A stretch of DNA of 64,000 nt, from positions 1,095,533 to 1,159,532 of the forward strand of contig NZ_ARQM01000011.1 in assembly GCF_000385135.1 (NCBI RefSeq), in the 5' to 3' direction. The translations under genes and the position numbers were made by a program. Shown here in pieces: positions 1 to 8,799 of the stretch; within the stretch, counting starts at the first letter, position 1, and every line of letters begins with the position of its first letter. The notes below the pieces were generated by a model. It searched no databases and was not told where the DNA came from. It saw only the letters and a list, made by a program, of their open reading frames with translations. Origin of the DNA: Promicromonospora sukumoe 327MFSha3.1. Its GTDB lineage: Bacteria; Actinomycetota; Actinomycetes; Actinomycetales; Cellulomonadaceae.

Positions 1-1008
1 CGCGGCGCGCTGCTGACGCACGCGAACTGTTTCTGGAACAACCTCTCGCTGTCCCGGACGGTCGAGCTGACCAGCACCGACGTGGTGCTCTCCGTGCTGC
101 CGCAGTTCCACGTGGGCGGCTGGAACATCCAGCCGCTGCTGGCCTGGTGGACGGGCGCGACGGTGGTGCTGGAGCGCACGTTCGAGCCCGAGCGCGTGCT
201 GCGCCTGGTGGCCGATCGCCGGGTGACCACCATGATGGGCGTGCCCACGAACTACCTGCTGCTCGCGGAGCACCCCGGGTTCGCGGCGGCCGACCTGAGC
301 TCGCTGCGGCACGCGGTCGTCGGCGGCGCGCCCATGCCGGAGCCGCTGCTGCGCGCCTGGCACCGGCGCGGGGTGGCGCTCACCCAGGGCTACGGCCTCA
401 CCGAGGCCGGCCCCAACGTGCTCTGCCTGCCCGACGACGTGGCGCGCGACCGCGTGGGCTCCGCCGGCGTGCCCTACCCGCACGTCGAGGTTGCGGTGGC
501 CGACCCGGTCACCGGCGAGCACCTCGCGGGCACCGCCGTCGGCGAGCTGCTGGTGCGCGGACCGAGCGTGTTCGCGGGCTACTTCCGGGAGCCGGAGGCC
601 ACGGCGGCGTCGTTCGCGCGCGGCTGGCTGCGCACCGGTGACCTGGTGGAACGCGATGCCGACGGGTACTACCGCGTGGTGGACCGGCTCAAGGACGTGT
701 TCATCACGGGCGGCGAGAACGTCACGCCCGCCGAGGTGGAGGCGGCGCTGCGCCGGCATCCCGCGGTGGCGGACGCCGCCGTCGTCGGCGTGCCCGACGA
801 TCGCTGGGGCGAGGTGGGCCACGCGTTCGTGGTCCCGCGCGGCGGGCAGCTGACCGACGCGGAGGACCTGGCCGCCTTCTGCCGCCGCGAGCTGGCGGGG
901 TTCAAGGTGCCCCGGCACTTCGATCTCGTGCCCGACCTGCCACGCTCGTCCCTGAACAAGGTGGTGCGCTCCGCGCTCCACGTACGCCCTGCCGAGGAGG
1001 CCCGGTGA
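1..1008 (+). CDS. Acyl-CoA synthetase / AMP-dependent ligase, 5'-truncated
   Basis: This is the C-terminal part of an ANL-superfamily acyl-CoA synthetase, which activates a carboxylate as acyl-AMP and then acyl-CoA. The frame is open from base 1, so the start lies outside. About 335 residues remain of a usual 500-550. Visible core motifs are GYGLTEAGP (A5), GWLRTGDL (A7), DRLKDVFITGGENV (A8 hinge) and a C-terminal PRSSLNKV carrying the expected catalytic lysine. The stop overlaps the TetR start by 4 bp (GTGA), so the two are probably co-translated. The natural substrate cannot be read; a medium- or long-chain fatty or aromatic acid would fit. Confidence 0.9.
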   Translation, partial: RGALLTHANCFWNNLSLSRTVELTSTDVVLSVLPQFHVGGWNIQPLLAWWTGATVVLERTFEPERVLRLVADRRVTTMMGVPTNYLLLAEHPGFAAADLSSLRHAVVGGAPMPEPLLRAWHRRGVALTQGYGLTEAGPNVLCLPDDVARDRVGSAGVPYPHVEVAVADPVTGEHLAGTAVGELLVRGPSVFAGYFREPEATAASFARGWLRTGDLVERDADGYYRVVDRLKDVFITGGENVTPAEVEAALRRHPAVADAAVVGVPDDRWGEVGHAFVVPRGGQLTDAEDLAAFCRRELAGFKVPRHFDLVPDLPRSSLNKVVRSALHVRPAEEAR

Positions 1009-1643
1009 GCACCATCTCTCAGCCCATGACCAAGGGGGAGCGCACCCGCGCGCGCATCCTCGTCGCCGCCGAGCGGGTGTTCGCCGAGCTCGGCTTCCAC
1101 GACGCCTCGATCGTCAAGATCACCGAGGCGGCCGGCGTGGGGCAGGGCACGTTCTACCTGTACTTCGCGTCGAAGATCGAGGTCTTCGACGAGGTGGTCG
1201 AGGACCTGAACCGGCGCGTGCGGCACGCCATGATCGAGGCGTCCTCGCAGGCCGGCACGCGCATCGAGGCCGAGCGGGCGGGCTTCCGCGCGTTCTTCGA
1301 GTTCACGGCCGAGCACCCGGCGCTGTACCGGATCGTGCGTCAGGCCGAGTTCGTGTCGCCGGGCGCGCTGCGCCTGCACTACACGCGGATCGTCGAGGGC
1401 TATCGCGACGGCCTCGCCAAGGCGCAGGCGGCGGGGGAGGTCGGCGACATCGACCCGGAGGTGGCCGCGTGGGCCCTGATGGGCATCGGCGAGATCGTCG
1501 GGATGCGCTGGGTCCTGTGGGGCCCCGACGTCGCCCCCGGCGGTCCGACGTCGGCCGTCCCTCCCGAGGTGTTCGACCAGGCGATGACGTTCATCGAGCG
1601 GGCGCTGGCGCCCGGCAGGACCGAGGAGGAGGGGCGTTCATGA
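1005..1643 (+). CDS. TetR/AcrR family transcriptional regulator
   Basis: A 212-residue TetR-type repressor. The N-terminal helix-turn-helix spans roughly residues 10-58, with the typical recognition-helix region GVGQGTFYLYFASK. The remainder is a divergent helical ligand-binding domain. The GTG start overlaps the upstream synthetase stop (GTGA), with GAGGAGG just ahead. Its stop in turn overlaps the ATG of the hydrolase gene. Sitting inside an acyl-CoA synthetase/hydrolase operon, it likely controls its own operon in response to an acyl compound. That ligand is inference. Confidence 0.9.
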   Translation: MSTISQPMTKGERTRARILVAAERVFAELGFHDASIVKITEAAGVGQGTFYLYFASKIEVFDEVVEDLNRRVRHAMIEASSQAGTRIEAERAGFRAFFEFTAEHPALYRIVRQAEFVSPGALRLHYTRIVEGYRDGLAKAQAAGEVGDIDPEVAAWALMGIGEIVGMRWVLWGPDVAPGGPTSAVPPEVFDQAMTFIERALAPGRTEEEGRS

Positions 1644-2599
1644 GCATCGTCGACCAGGTCGAGGGGACCGGCTCGCACACCTACACCACGCACGACGTCG
1701 CGGTGGCGGGCGGCACGCTGCGGGTGGGCGTCTGGGAGCCGACGGCGGCCGCGGCGACCGGCGTGCCGCAGCCCCCGGTCGTGCTGGTGCACGGCATCAC
1801 GGCCTCGCACCGGGCCTGGCCTGCCGTGGTCGAGGCGCTACCGGGACGCCGCGTGATCGCGCCCGACCTGCGCGGCCGCGGGCGCAGCAACGGCCTGCCG
1901 GGCCCGTACGGCATGGCGGCCCACGCCGACGACGTCGCCGCCGCGGTGCGCGAGCTCGCCGGCGGCCCGGCCGTCGTCGTCGGGCACTCGATGGGCGGGT
2001 TCGTCTCGCTCGTGCTGACGCACCGCCACCCGGACCTGGTGGATCGGCTCGTGCTGGTCGACGGTGGGCTGCCGATCCCGCTGCCGCCGGGCGTGCCCGC
2101 CGGCGCGACGCCCGACGAGCTGGTGCGGGCCCTGCTCGGCCCCGCGATCGAGCGGCTGAGCCAGGAGTTCCCGAGCCGCGAGGCGTACCGCGAGTTCTGG
2201 CGGGCGCACCCCGCGTTCGGCGAGTGGACGCCCGTGGTGGAGCAGTACGTGGACTACGACCTGGCGGAGTTCCCGGCAGCGCCCGGGAGCGAGGGTGGTC
2301 CGGTGCTCCGCCCGGCGACGTCGCCCGACGCCGTCGCCGCCGACTCGGCGGACTCCGCCCGCGGCGCCGCGCTGCCCGCCGCCCTGGCCTGGGCCGCCGG
2401 GACCGGGCTGCCGATCACGTTCCTGCGGGCGCCGCGCGGGCTGCTCGACCAGCCGGGCGGGATGTACCCGGCGGGGACCGTCGCCGAGTGGGCGGGGCGG
2501 CTGCCGGGGCTGGCGGCGAGCGAGGTGGCGGGCGTGAACCACTACACGATCATCATGGCGGAGCCGGGGGTGGCTGCGGTCGTGGCCGCCGTCGGCTGA
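1640..2599 (+). CDS. Alpha/beta hydrolase
   Basis: A 319-residue alpha/beta-hydrolase-fold enzyme, probably cytoplasmic. The oxyanion-hole region VLVHGITAS lies near residue 50, the nucleophile elbow GHSMGG (Ser) near residue 115, and a C-terminal VNHYTI supplies the likely catalytic histidine. I chose the ATG at 1640 because it overlaps the TetR stop (ATGA) and is preceded by a GAGGAGGGG ribosome-binding site. A much longer in-frame ORF upstream is a shadow of tetR. Co-transcription with an acyl-CoA synthetase suggests ester, lactone or thioester hydrolysis; the substrate is unknown. Confidence 0.88.
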   Translation: MSIVDQVEGTGSHTYTTHDVAVAGGTLRVGVWEPTAAAATGVPQPPVVLVHGITASHRAWPAVVEALPGRRVIAPDLRGRGRSNGLPGPYGMAAHADDVAAAVRELAGGPAVVVGHSMGGFVSLVLTHRHPDLVDRLVLVDGGLPIPLPPGVPAGATPDELVRALLGPAIERLSQEFPSREAYREFWRAHPAFGEWTPVVEQYVDYDLAEFPAAPGSEGGPVLRPATSPDAVAADSADSARGAALPAALAWAAGTGLPITFLRAPRGLLDQPGGMYPAGTVAEWAGRLPGLAASEVAGVNHYTIIMAEPGVAAVVAAVG

Positions 2600-2618
2600 G
2601 CCCGCCGGAAAGCTGCGG

Positions 2619-3548
2619 TCAGGCCTCCGGCCGCAGGCCCAGCATCCGGTCCCGCTGCCGGTTCATCTCGTCGACCAGCACCTGCACCACGGCCGTCACG
2701 GCCGGCCGGCGCCACGACTCGCTGCGGATCACCGCCCAGTACGGCAGGCGCTCGGTGACCTCGTCGGGCAGCAGCCGCACGAGGTCGTCGTGCCGGTCGG
2801 CCATGAAGCACGGCAGGAACCCGAGCCCGGCCCCGGCGCGCGTGGCCTCGACGTGCACGAACACGTTGGTGGAGGCCAGTGCGTCCGGCATGCCGGGCAC
2901 CAGGCGGCGGGGCGCGTCGAGGTCGTTGACCTGGAGCATCGAGTCGACGAAGTAGACCAGGCCGTGCCGCGACATCTCCTCGACCGTGGTGGGCGTGCCG
3001 TGCCGCGCCAGGTAGTCCCGCGAGCCGTACATGCCGAGCACGTACTCACCGAGGCGGACGGCCTTGGCCCGCTGCACGTTCGGATCGCCGACCACGACGT
3101 CGACGTCGACCCCCGAGCGGTGGTGTGTCGCCACGCGCGTGACCGTCACGAGCTCGACCGACAGCTCCGGGTGCGAGCCCCGCAGCCGCGCGATGGCGGG
3201 GGAGGCCACGTAGGCGCTGAACCCGTCGGTCGCCGTCATGCGCACGACGCCGGTGACCGGGTCGGCCTCGGTGTCGCCCCCGACGAGCCGGTCCACGGCG
3301 TCCGACACGGCCTCGCCCGCCCGCGCCGCGCGGCGGCCGAGCGTCGTCAGCTCCCAGCCGTCCGCACCCTTGACGAGGAGGCGCCCGCCGAGGGCGCGCT
3401 CCAGCGCCGTGATGTTCCGGGCGACTGTGGTGTGGTTGACGCCGAGCGCGCGGGCCGCCGTCGTGTAGCGGCCGGTGCGGGCCACGGCCAGCAGCACCAG
3501 GAGCTGGTCGGCCACCTGGCCGGCCGGCGGGTCGTTGCGGGCTGACAT
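2619..3548 (-). CDS. LysR family transcriptional regulator
   Basis: A LysR-type regulator of 309 residues. The N-terminal winged HTH (about residues 10-70) includes RTGRYTTAARALGVNHTTVARNITALE, and a periplasmic-binding-like effector domain follows. I prefer the ATG at 3548. A longer in-frame start at 3572 would put coding sequence across a perfect inverted repeat that looks like its operator (3565-3582). The gene diverges from the MHS transporter/3-hydroxybutyrate operon, the usual layout for a LysR activator of a catabolic operon, so a role in sensing 3-hydroxybutyrate or acetoacetate is a reasonable inference. Confidence 0.88.
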   Translation of the reverse strand: MSARNDPPAGQVADQLLVLLAVARTGRYTTAARALGVNHTTVARNITALERALGGRLLVKGADGWELTTLGRRAARAGEAVSDAVDRLVGGDTEADPVTGVVRMTATDGFSAYVASPAIARLRGSHPELSVELVTVTRVATHHRSGVDVDVVVGDPNVQRAKAVRLGEYVLGMYGSRDYLARHGTPTTVEEMSRHGLVYFVDSMLQVNDLDAPRRLVPGMPDALASTNVFVHVEATRAGAGLGFLPCFMADRHDDLVRLLPDEVTERLPYWAVIRSESWRRPAVTAVVQVLVDEMNRQRDRMLGLRPEA

Positions 3549-3564
3549 GCCGCGACCGTACCAA

Positions 3565-3582
3565 GTGTGCATTCGTGCACAC
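3565..3582. promoter_or_regulatory. Candidate LysR operator (7-4-7 inverted repeat)
   Basis: GTGTGCA-TTCG-TGCACAC is a perfect palindrome 17 bp upstream of the preferred lysR start, in the divergent lysR/transporter intergenic region. A weaker repeat, GTGTC-N6-GACAC, lies at 3685-3700 next to the transporter ribosome-binding site. Symmetrical sites in this position are typical of LysR autoregulation; binding is not shown. Confidence 0.45.
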
Positions 3583-3714
3583 CGCCTCTGCCCAGTTCGT
3601 CATTGCTGCGCACACTGCTCGCCGGGAACACTCGGGCGGGTCACAGGTGGCCGACGGCGCGGACCGCGCTCCCGGCCGCACCCCGTGTCAGAGTCGACAC
3701 CTAGGAGCAGCAGC

Positions 3715-5079
3715 ATGTCCGCACAGCCACGCACCCAGGCACCGGACGACCGGTCGCTGATCAGGCGCATCGTCGCCGCCTCGATGGCCGGCACCGTCGT
3801 CGAGTGGTACGACTTCTTCCTCTACGCGACCGCCGCCGCGCTCGTGTTCAACAAGGTGCTCATGCCCGAGACGGGCAACGCCTACGACGCGATCATCGCC
3901 GCGTTCGTCACCTACGCCGTCGGCTTCCTCGCCCGGCCGCTGGGCGGCATCATCTTCGGCCACCTGGGCGACAAGCTCGGGCGCAAGTACACCCTGCAGT
4001 TCACGATCGTGCTGATCGGCGTGGCGACCGTGCTCATGGGCTGCCTGCCCACGTTCCAGCAGGTCGGCTTCCTCGCCCCGGCGCTGCTCGTGATCCTGCG
4101 CTTCGTGCAGGGCGTGGCGCTCGGCGGCGAGTGGGGCGGCGCCGTGCTGCTCGTCGCGGAGCACAGCCGCGACGACGAGCGGGCCCGCTGGACGGCGTGG
4201 CCGCAGGCCGGCGTGCCCGCGGGCAACCTGCTCGCGACCGTCGTGCTCTACACGATGTCGGCCACCCTGACGGACGCGGCGTTCCTGGCCTGGGGCTGGC
4301 GCGTGGCGTTCTGGCTGTCGGCCGTGGTGATCGTCGTGGGCTACTACGTGCGCACCCGCGTCTCGGACGCCCCCATCTACGAGGAGGCCAAGGCCGAGAT
4401 CGAGGAGGGCGACAAGGGCTACGGCGTGCTCGAGGTCATCAAGCGCTACCCGCGCGGCGTGCTCACCGGCATGGGCCTGCGGTTCGCCGAGAACATCCTG
4501 TACTACCTCGTGGTCAGCTTCTCGATCGTCTACCTCGGCACCGCGCTCGGCATGGACACCACGCGCATCCTCGGTGTGGTCGCTGCCGCCCACGCGTTCC
4601 ACTTCGTGGTGATCCTCGCCGTCGGGCGCCTCGCCGACCGCGTGGGCCGCAAGCCGCTGTACATCACGGGCGCCGTGCTCGGCGCGACCTGGTGCTGGTT
4701 CGCCTTCCCGGCGATGGACACCAAGAATGCCTGGGTCATCCTGGCCGTGCTCATGGCCGGCCTGCTGTTCCACGCGCTGATGTACGCCGTGCAGCCCGCG
4801 ATCATGGCCGAGATGTTCCCGACCCGGATGCGGTACTCCGGCGTCTCCATCAGCTACCAGGTGACCTCGATCGTCGCGGGCTCCCTCGCGCCGATCCTCG
4901 CCACCACCTGGCTCAAGAACACCGGCTCCTGGTGGCCCACCGCCGTCTACATGGCGATCGCGGCCCTCATCACCCTGGTCGCGGCCATCGCGCTGCGCGA
5001 GACCAAGGGGGCGTCCCTGCACGCGCTCGACGCCGAGGACCAGGCCCGCGAGCGGGCGCTCGCCGAGGGCCGCTCGTGA
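3715..5079 (+). CDS. MFS transporter, MHS (metabolite:H+ symporter) family
   Basis: A 454-residue integral membrane proton symporter with about 12 hydrophobic segments. Family features include the N-terminal GTVVEWYDFFLYATAA, the loop 2-3 motif GHLGDKLGRKYTL, ALGGEWGGAVLLVAEHS, and the second-half LADRVGRK loop. Start at 3715 is supported by CTAGGAGCAG just upstream; the longer in-frame ORF has no such signal. It is the first gene of a cluster with 3-hydroxybutyrate dehydrogenase (4-bp overlap), CoA-transferase and thiolase, so uptake of a ketone body or another short organic acid is likely. Relatives of this family carry shikimate, alpha-ketoglutarate or proline/betaine. Confidence 0.9.
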   Translation: MSAQPRTQAPDDRSLIRRIVAASMAGTVVEWYDFFLYATAAALVFNKVLMPETGNAYDAIIAAFVTYAVGFLARPLGGIIFGHLGDKLGRKYTLQFTIVLIGVATVLMGCLPTFQQVGFLAPALLVILRFVQGVALGGEWGGAVLLVAEHSRDDERARWTAWPQAGVPAGNLLATVVLYTMSATLTDAAFLAWGWRVAFWLSAVVIVVGYYVRTRVSDAPIYEEAKAEIEEGDKGYGVLEVIKRYPRGVLTGMGLRFAENILYYLVVSFSIVYLGTALGMDTTRILGVVAAAHAFHFVVILAVGRLADRVGRKPLYITGAVLGATWCWFAFPAMDTKNAWVILAVLMAGLLFHALMYAVQPAIMAEMFPTRMRYSGVSISYQVTSIVAGSLAPILATTWLKNTGSWWPTAVYMAIAALITLVAAIALRETKGASLHALDAEDQARERALAEGRS

Positions 5080-5825
5080 GCGGCGCGCTCGACGGCCGCC
5101 GGGCGCTGGTGACGGGCGGCGCCGGCGGCATCGGCGCCGCGTGCGCCCGGGAGCTGGCCGCGCGCGGCGCGCACGTGACCGTCGCGGACGTGGACGGCGC
5201 CGGCGCCAAGGCACTCGCCGAGGAGGTGGGCGGCGAGGCGTGGGTGGTCGACCTGTCCGACACCCGGGCGCTCGACGACCTGCGGCTGGACACGGACGTG
5301 CTGGTGAACAACGCGGGCATCCAGCGGGTCAGCCCGATCCAGGACTTCGTGCCGGACGACTTCCGGCTGGTCCAGCGAATCATGCTGGAGGCGCCGTTCC
5401 TGCTGGTCCGGGCCGCCCTGCCCGGCATGTACGCCCGGGGCTGGGGGCGGGTGGTCAACATCTCGTCGGTGCACGGGCTGGTGGCCTCGCCGTACAAGTC
5501 GGCGTACGTGGCGGCCAAGCACGGGCTGGAGGGGCTGTCCAAGGTGACGGCCCTGGAGGGCGGCGAGCACGGCGTGACCAGCGTGTGCGTCAACCCCGGC
5601 TACGTGCGCACGCCCCTGGTGGAGAAGCAGATCGCCGAGCAGGCCAAGGTGCACGGCATCCCGGAGTCCGAGGTGATGGCCAAGGTCATGCTCGCGGAGT
5701 CCGCGGTCAAGCGGCTCGTGGAGCCGAGCGAGGTGGCCGCACTGGTCGGCTGGCTCACGGGCCCGGACGCCGCCATGGTGTCCGGCGCCTCGTGGGCCGT
5801 CGACGGCGGCTGGAGCGCACGGTGA
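5076..5825 (+). CDS. 3-hydroxybutyrate dehydrogenase (SDR family)
   Basis: A classical 249-residue short-chain dehydrogenase oxidising (R)-3-hydroxybutyrate to acetoacetate with NAD+. It shows the TGGAGGIG cofactor motif at residues 12-19, NNAG, a catalytic Ser (NISSVHG) and Y-x3-K (AYVAAKHG), and a C-terminal SWAVDGGW. The stretch PGYVRTPLVEKQI and the surrounding segment are characteristic of the BdhA subgroup rather than generic SDRs. The GTG start overlaps the transporter stop (GTGA). Its product is the substrate of the CoA-transferase encoded next. Confidence 0.88.
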   Translation: MSGALDGRRALVTGGAGGIGAACARELAARGAHVTVADVDGAGAKALAEEVGGEAWVVDLSDTRALDDLRLDTDVLVNNAGIQRVSPIQDFVPDDFRLVQRIMLEAPFLLVRAALPGMYARGWGRVVNISSVHGLVASPYKSAYVAAKHGLEGLSKVTALEGGEHGVTSVCVNPGYVRTPLVEKQIAEQAKVHGIPESEVMAKVMLAESAVKRLVEPSEVAALVGWLTGPDAAMVSGASWAVDGGWSAR

Positions 5826-5907
5826 GGTGCTGCCCGGCGGCGCGCCGGGAGTGTGACACTGGCACATGGCATGACCTGCCAGGACTGACGTGATGGAGGA
5901 GTCGATG

Positions 5908-6732
5908 ATGACTGGAGCACGCACCGGGTTCGACAAGGTGGTCGCCAGCGCGGCCGAGGCGGTGGCCGACATCCCGGACGGCGCCTCGCTGGCCGTGGGC
6001 GGGTTCGGCCTGTGCGGCAACCCGATCGCCCTGATCGAGGCGCTGCTGGCGCAGGGCACCAGCGGCCTGTCGGTGGTCAGCAACAACTGCGGCGTGGACG
6101 ACTGGGGCCTCGGCGTGCTGCTCAACGCGCAGCGCATCGCCAAGATGACCAGCTCGTACGTGGGTGAGAACAAGGAGTTCGAGCGCCAGTTCCTCTCGGG
6201 CGAGCTCGAGCTGGAGCTCACCCCGCAGGGCACGCTCGCCGAGAAGCTCCGCGCCGGCGGCGCGGGCATCGCGGCCTTCTTCACGCGCACGGGCGTGGGC
6301 ACCCAGGTGGCCGACGGCGGCCTGCCCCGCAGGTACGACGGCGCGGGCGGCGTGGTGATCGCGTCCCCGGCCAAGGAGGTGCGCACCTTCGGGGACTCCG
6401 ACGCCGAGTACGTGCTGGAGGAGGCCATCAGCACCGACTTCGCGCTGGTGCACGCGCTGCGGGGCGACCGGCACGGGAACCTCGTGTTCAACAGGTCCGC
6501 GCGCAACTTCTCGCCGCTCGCCGCGATGGCGGGGCGGGTCTGCATCGCCCAGGTCGAGGAGCTCGTCGAGCCGGGGGAGATCGACCCGGACAGCGTGCAC
6601 CTGCCGGGTGTGTACGTGCACCGGGTGGTGCACGTCGGCACGGACATCGAGAAGCGGATCGAGCGGCGCACGGTGACGGAGCCCGCGTCGTCGGGCACGC
6701 CGTCGGGCACCTCGACGAGCAAGGAGGGCTGA
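5908..6732 (+). CDS. scoA: 3-oxoacid CoA-transferase subunit A
   Basis: The alpha subunit of succinyl-CoA:3-oxoacid CoA-transferase, about 274 residues. The glycine-rich CoA-binding segment GGFGLCGNP lies near residue 32, followed by NNCGVDDWGLG. With subunit B it activates acetoacetate to acetoacetyl-CoA. ATG 5908 is chosen because GGAGGAG at 5895-5901 is 6 nt upstream; ATG 5905 and an in-frame GTG at 5890 are alternatives. An 82-bp gap separates it from bdh. The last 40 or so residues are Ser/Thr/Gly-rich. Confidence 0.9.
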   Translation: MTGARTGFDKVVASAAEAVADIPDGASLAVGGFGLCGNPIALIEALLAQGTSGLSVVSNNCGVDDWGLGVLLNAQRIAKMTSSYVGENKEFERQFLSGELELELTPQGTLAEKLRAGGAGIAAFFTRTGVGTQVADGGLPRRYDGAGGVVIASPAKEVRTFGDSDAEYVLEEAISTDFALVHALRGDRHGNLVFNRSARNFSPLAAMAGRVCIAQVEELVEPGEIDPDSVHLPGVYVHRVVHVGTDIEKRIERRTVTEPASSGTPSGTSTSKEG

Positions 6733-6735
6733 ACC

Positions 6736-7386
6736 ATGGCACTGACGCGACAGGAGATGGCCGCGCGCGCCGCGCGCGAGCTGGCCGACGGCATGTACGT
6801 GAACCTGGGCATCGGGCTGCCGACGCTCGTGCCGAACTACGTGCCGGCCGACCGGCACCTGGTGCTGCAGTCCGAGAACGGGATCCTCGGGGTGGGCCCG
6901 TACCCCACCGAGGACGCCGTCGACCCGGACCTGATCAACGCGGGCAAGGAGACCGTCACCCTGCTCCCCGGCTCGTCGATCTTCGACTCCGCGACGTCGT
7001 TCGGCATGATCCGGGGCGGCAAGATCGACGCCGCGATCCTCGGCGGCATGCAGGTCTCGGCCACGGGCGACCTGGCCAACTGGATGATCCCCGGCAAGAT
7101 GGTCAAGGGCATGGGCGGGGCGATGGACCTCGTGCACGGCGCGGGCCGCGTGATCGTGCTGATGGAGCACGTGGCGCGCGACGGGTCGCCGAAGATCCTG
7201 CGCGAGTGCTCGCTGCCGCTCACCGGCAAGGGCGTGGTGAACCGGATCATCACCGACCTGGCGGTGCTCGACGTGACGCCGTCCGGCCTGGTGCTGCGCG
7301 AGCTCGCGCCCGGGGTGACGGCCGAGGAGGTCGTGGAGAAGACGGAGCCGGAGCTCGCCGTCGAGCTGGTCGGTTCCGCGGGCTGA
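6736..7386 (+). CDS. scoB: 3-oxoacid CoA-transferase subunit B
   Basis: The beta subunit (216 residues) of the 3-oxoacid CoA-transferase. The catalytic glutamate sits in the conserved [10 protein letters not shown] motif near residue 48, and [14 protein letters not shown] is also diagnostic. The ribosome-binding site AAGGAGG lies inside the 3' end of scoA and only 3 bp separate the genes, so the subunits are probably made stoichiometrically. PcaJ (3-oxoadipate CoA-transferase) is a close relative, but the adjacent 3-hydroxybutyrate dehydrogenase and acetoacetyl-CoA-type thiolase favour acetoacetate as substrate. Confidence 0.9.
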   Translation: MALTRQEMAARAARELADGMYVNLGIGLPTLVPNYVPADRHLVLQSENGILGVGPYPTEDAVDPDLINAGKETVTLLPGSSIFDSATSFGMIRGGKIDAAILGGMQVSATGDLANWMIPGKMVKGMGGAMDLVHGAGRVIVLMEHVARDGSPKILRECSLPLTGKGVVNRIITDLAVLDVTPSGLVLRELAPGVTAEEVVEKTEPELAVELVGSAG

Positions 7387-7473
7387 GCCCGCGCGCGACC
7401 GGTGTGCCCGCGACCGCTGGGCTCACCGGTGAATCCGGGGGATACGCTGGGAAGAACGGCCAAAGGAGGTCTC

Positions 7474-8733
7474 ATGAGTGACGCATTTGCTGCTCCGACG
7501 GGTGCCACGAGCACCGGTCCGGGCGCCACAGGTTCGGGCGCGACACACAGCGCCGACGACGTGGTGATCGTCTCGGCGGCGCGGACGCCGCAGGGTCGGC
7601 TGAAGGGCTCGCTGTCCGCGCTCAGCGCGGTCGACCTGGGCGCCGTCGCGGCGCGCAAGGCGCTGGAGGGCGCGGGGGCGCTCGCGGCCGACGTCGACAA
7701 GGTGGTCTTCGGCCAGGTGATCCAGGCGGGCGCGGGGCAGAACCCCGCGCGGCAGACGGCGGTGGCCGCCGGCGTGTCCTGGGAGGTACAGGCCGTGACG
7801 GTGAACAAGGTCTGCCTGTCGGGGCTGACGTCGATCATCGACGGCGCCCGGCTGCTGCGCACCGGCGAGGCGGCCGTGGTGCTGGTGGGCGGGCAGGAGT
7901 CGATGACGAACGCCCCGCACATCCTGGCCGGCGCGCGGTCCGGGTTCGGCTACGGCTCGGCCGAGCTGGCGGACTCCGTGGCGCACGACGCCCTGACCGA
8001 CGCGTTCGACGACGTCTCCATGGGCATCTCGACGGAGGAGCACAACTCCGGCGACGTGTTCGTCTCCCGCGAGGAGCAGGACGAGATCGCGGCGGCGTCG
8101 CACCAGCGGGCGGCGGCCGCGGCCAAGGACGGCGTGTTCGAGGCGGAGCTGGCGCCGGTCTCGGTGCCGCAGCGCCGCGGCGACCCCGTCGAGGTGCGCA
8201 CCGACGAGGGTGTCCGGCCCGACACGACGCCCGAGTCGCTCGCGCGGCTGCGCCCGGCGTTCAAGAGCGACGGGACGCTGACGGCGGGCAACTCGTCGCA
8301 GATCTCGGACGGTGCCGCGGCGCTCGTGCTCACCACGCGTGCCCGGGCCGAGGCGGCCGGCGTGCCGGTGCTCGCGACGGTGCGCTCGCACGGCCAGGTG
8401 GCCGGGCCCGACAACTCGCTGCACTCCCAGCCGGCCCGGGCGATCACGCAGGCGCTGGAGCGCGAGGGCTGGTCGGCGTCCGACCTGGACCTCGTCGAGA
8501 TCAACGAGGCGTTCGCCGTGGTGGTCGGGGTGTCCGCGAAGGAGCTGGGCGTGCCGCTCGACATCGTCAACGTGCACGGTGGTGGTATCGCGCTGGGGCA
8601 CCCCGTGGGGGCGTCCGGTGCGCGCATCGCGGTGCACGCGGCGCACGAGCTGGCCCGGCGCGGCGGAGGCCGCGCCGCCGTCGGCCTGTGCGGCGGCGGT
8701 GGCCAGGGCGAGGCGCTGCTGCTGGAGGTGTGA
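7474..8733 (+). CDS. Acetyl-CoA C-acetyltransferase (thiolase)
   Basis: A thiolase of 419 residues that cleaves acetoacetyl-CoA into two acetyl-CoA. It has the active-site cysteine in VNKVCLSGL, the NEAF motif, GGGIALGHPVGASGARI with the catalytic histidine, and a C-terminal LCGGGGQGEALL. The start at 7474 follows a perfect AAAGGAGGT site. The first 30 or so residues are a Gly/Ala/Thr/Ser-rich extension not usual in the family. The 87-bp gap after scoB could hold a promoter of its own. With bdh and scoAB it completes conversion of 3-hydroxybutyrate to acetyl-CoA. Confidence 0.92.
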   Translation: MSDAFAAPTGATSTGPGATGSGATHSADDVVIVSAARTPQGRLKGSLSALSAVDLGAVAARKALEGAGALAADVDKVVFGQVIQAGAGQNPARQTAVAAGVSWEVQAVTVNKVCLSGLTSIIDGARLLRTGEAAVVLVGGQESMTNAPHILAGARSGFGYGSAELADSVAHDALTDAFDDVSMGISTEEHNSGDVFVSREEQDEIAAASHQRAAAAAKDGVFEAELAPVSVPQRRGDPVEVRTDEGVRPDTTPESLARLRPAFKSDGTLTAGNSSQISDGAAALVLTTRARAEAAGVPVLATVRSHGQVAGPDNSLHSQPARAITQALEREGWSASDLDLVEINEAFAVVVGVSAKELGVPLDIVNVHGGGIALGHPVGASGARIAVHAAHELARRGGGRAAVGLCGGGGQGEALLLEV

Positions 8734-8745
8734 GGTCACCTCGCT

Positions 8746-8789
8746 GGTCGAGCTTGTCGAGACCTCACCAGGTCTCGACAAGCTCGACC
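8746..8789. terminator. Bidirectional terminator / repeat element, 20-bp perfect arms
   Basis: GGTCGAGCTTGTCGAGACCT and its exact reverse complement are separated by a 4-nt CACC loop, in the 66-bp gap between the convergent thiolase and nhaA genes. There is no T-tract. The sequence type (gtcgagcttgtcgagacc) looks like a dispersed actinobacterial intergenic palindrome as much as a simple terminator. Confidence 0.75.
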
Positions 8790-8799
8790 GGCGGGGCCG

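Noticed and set aside
3688..5214. 508-codon minus-strand ORF across the MHS transporter
   Set aside because: Arg/Gly/His/Asp-rich composition with no domain. It is the third-position GC shadow of the transporter gene.
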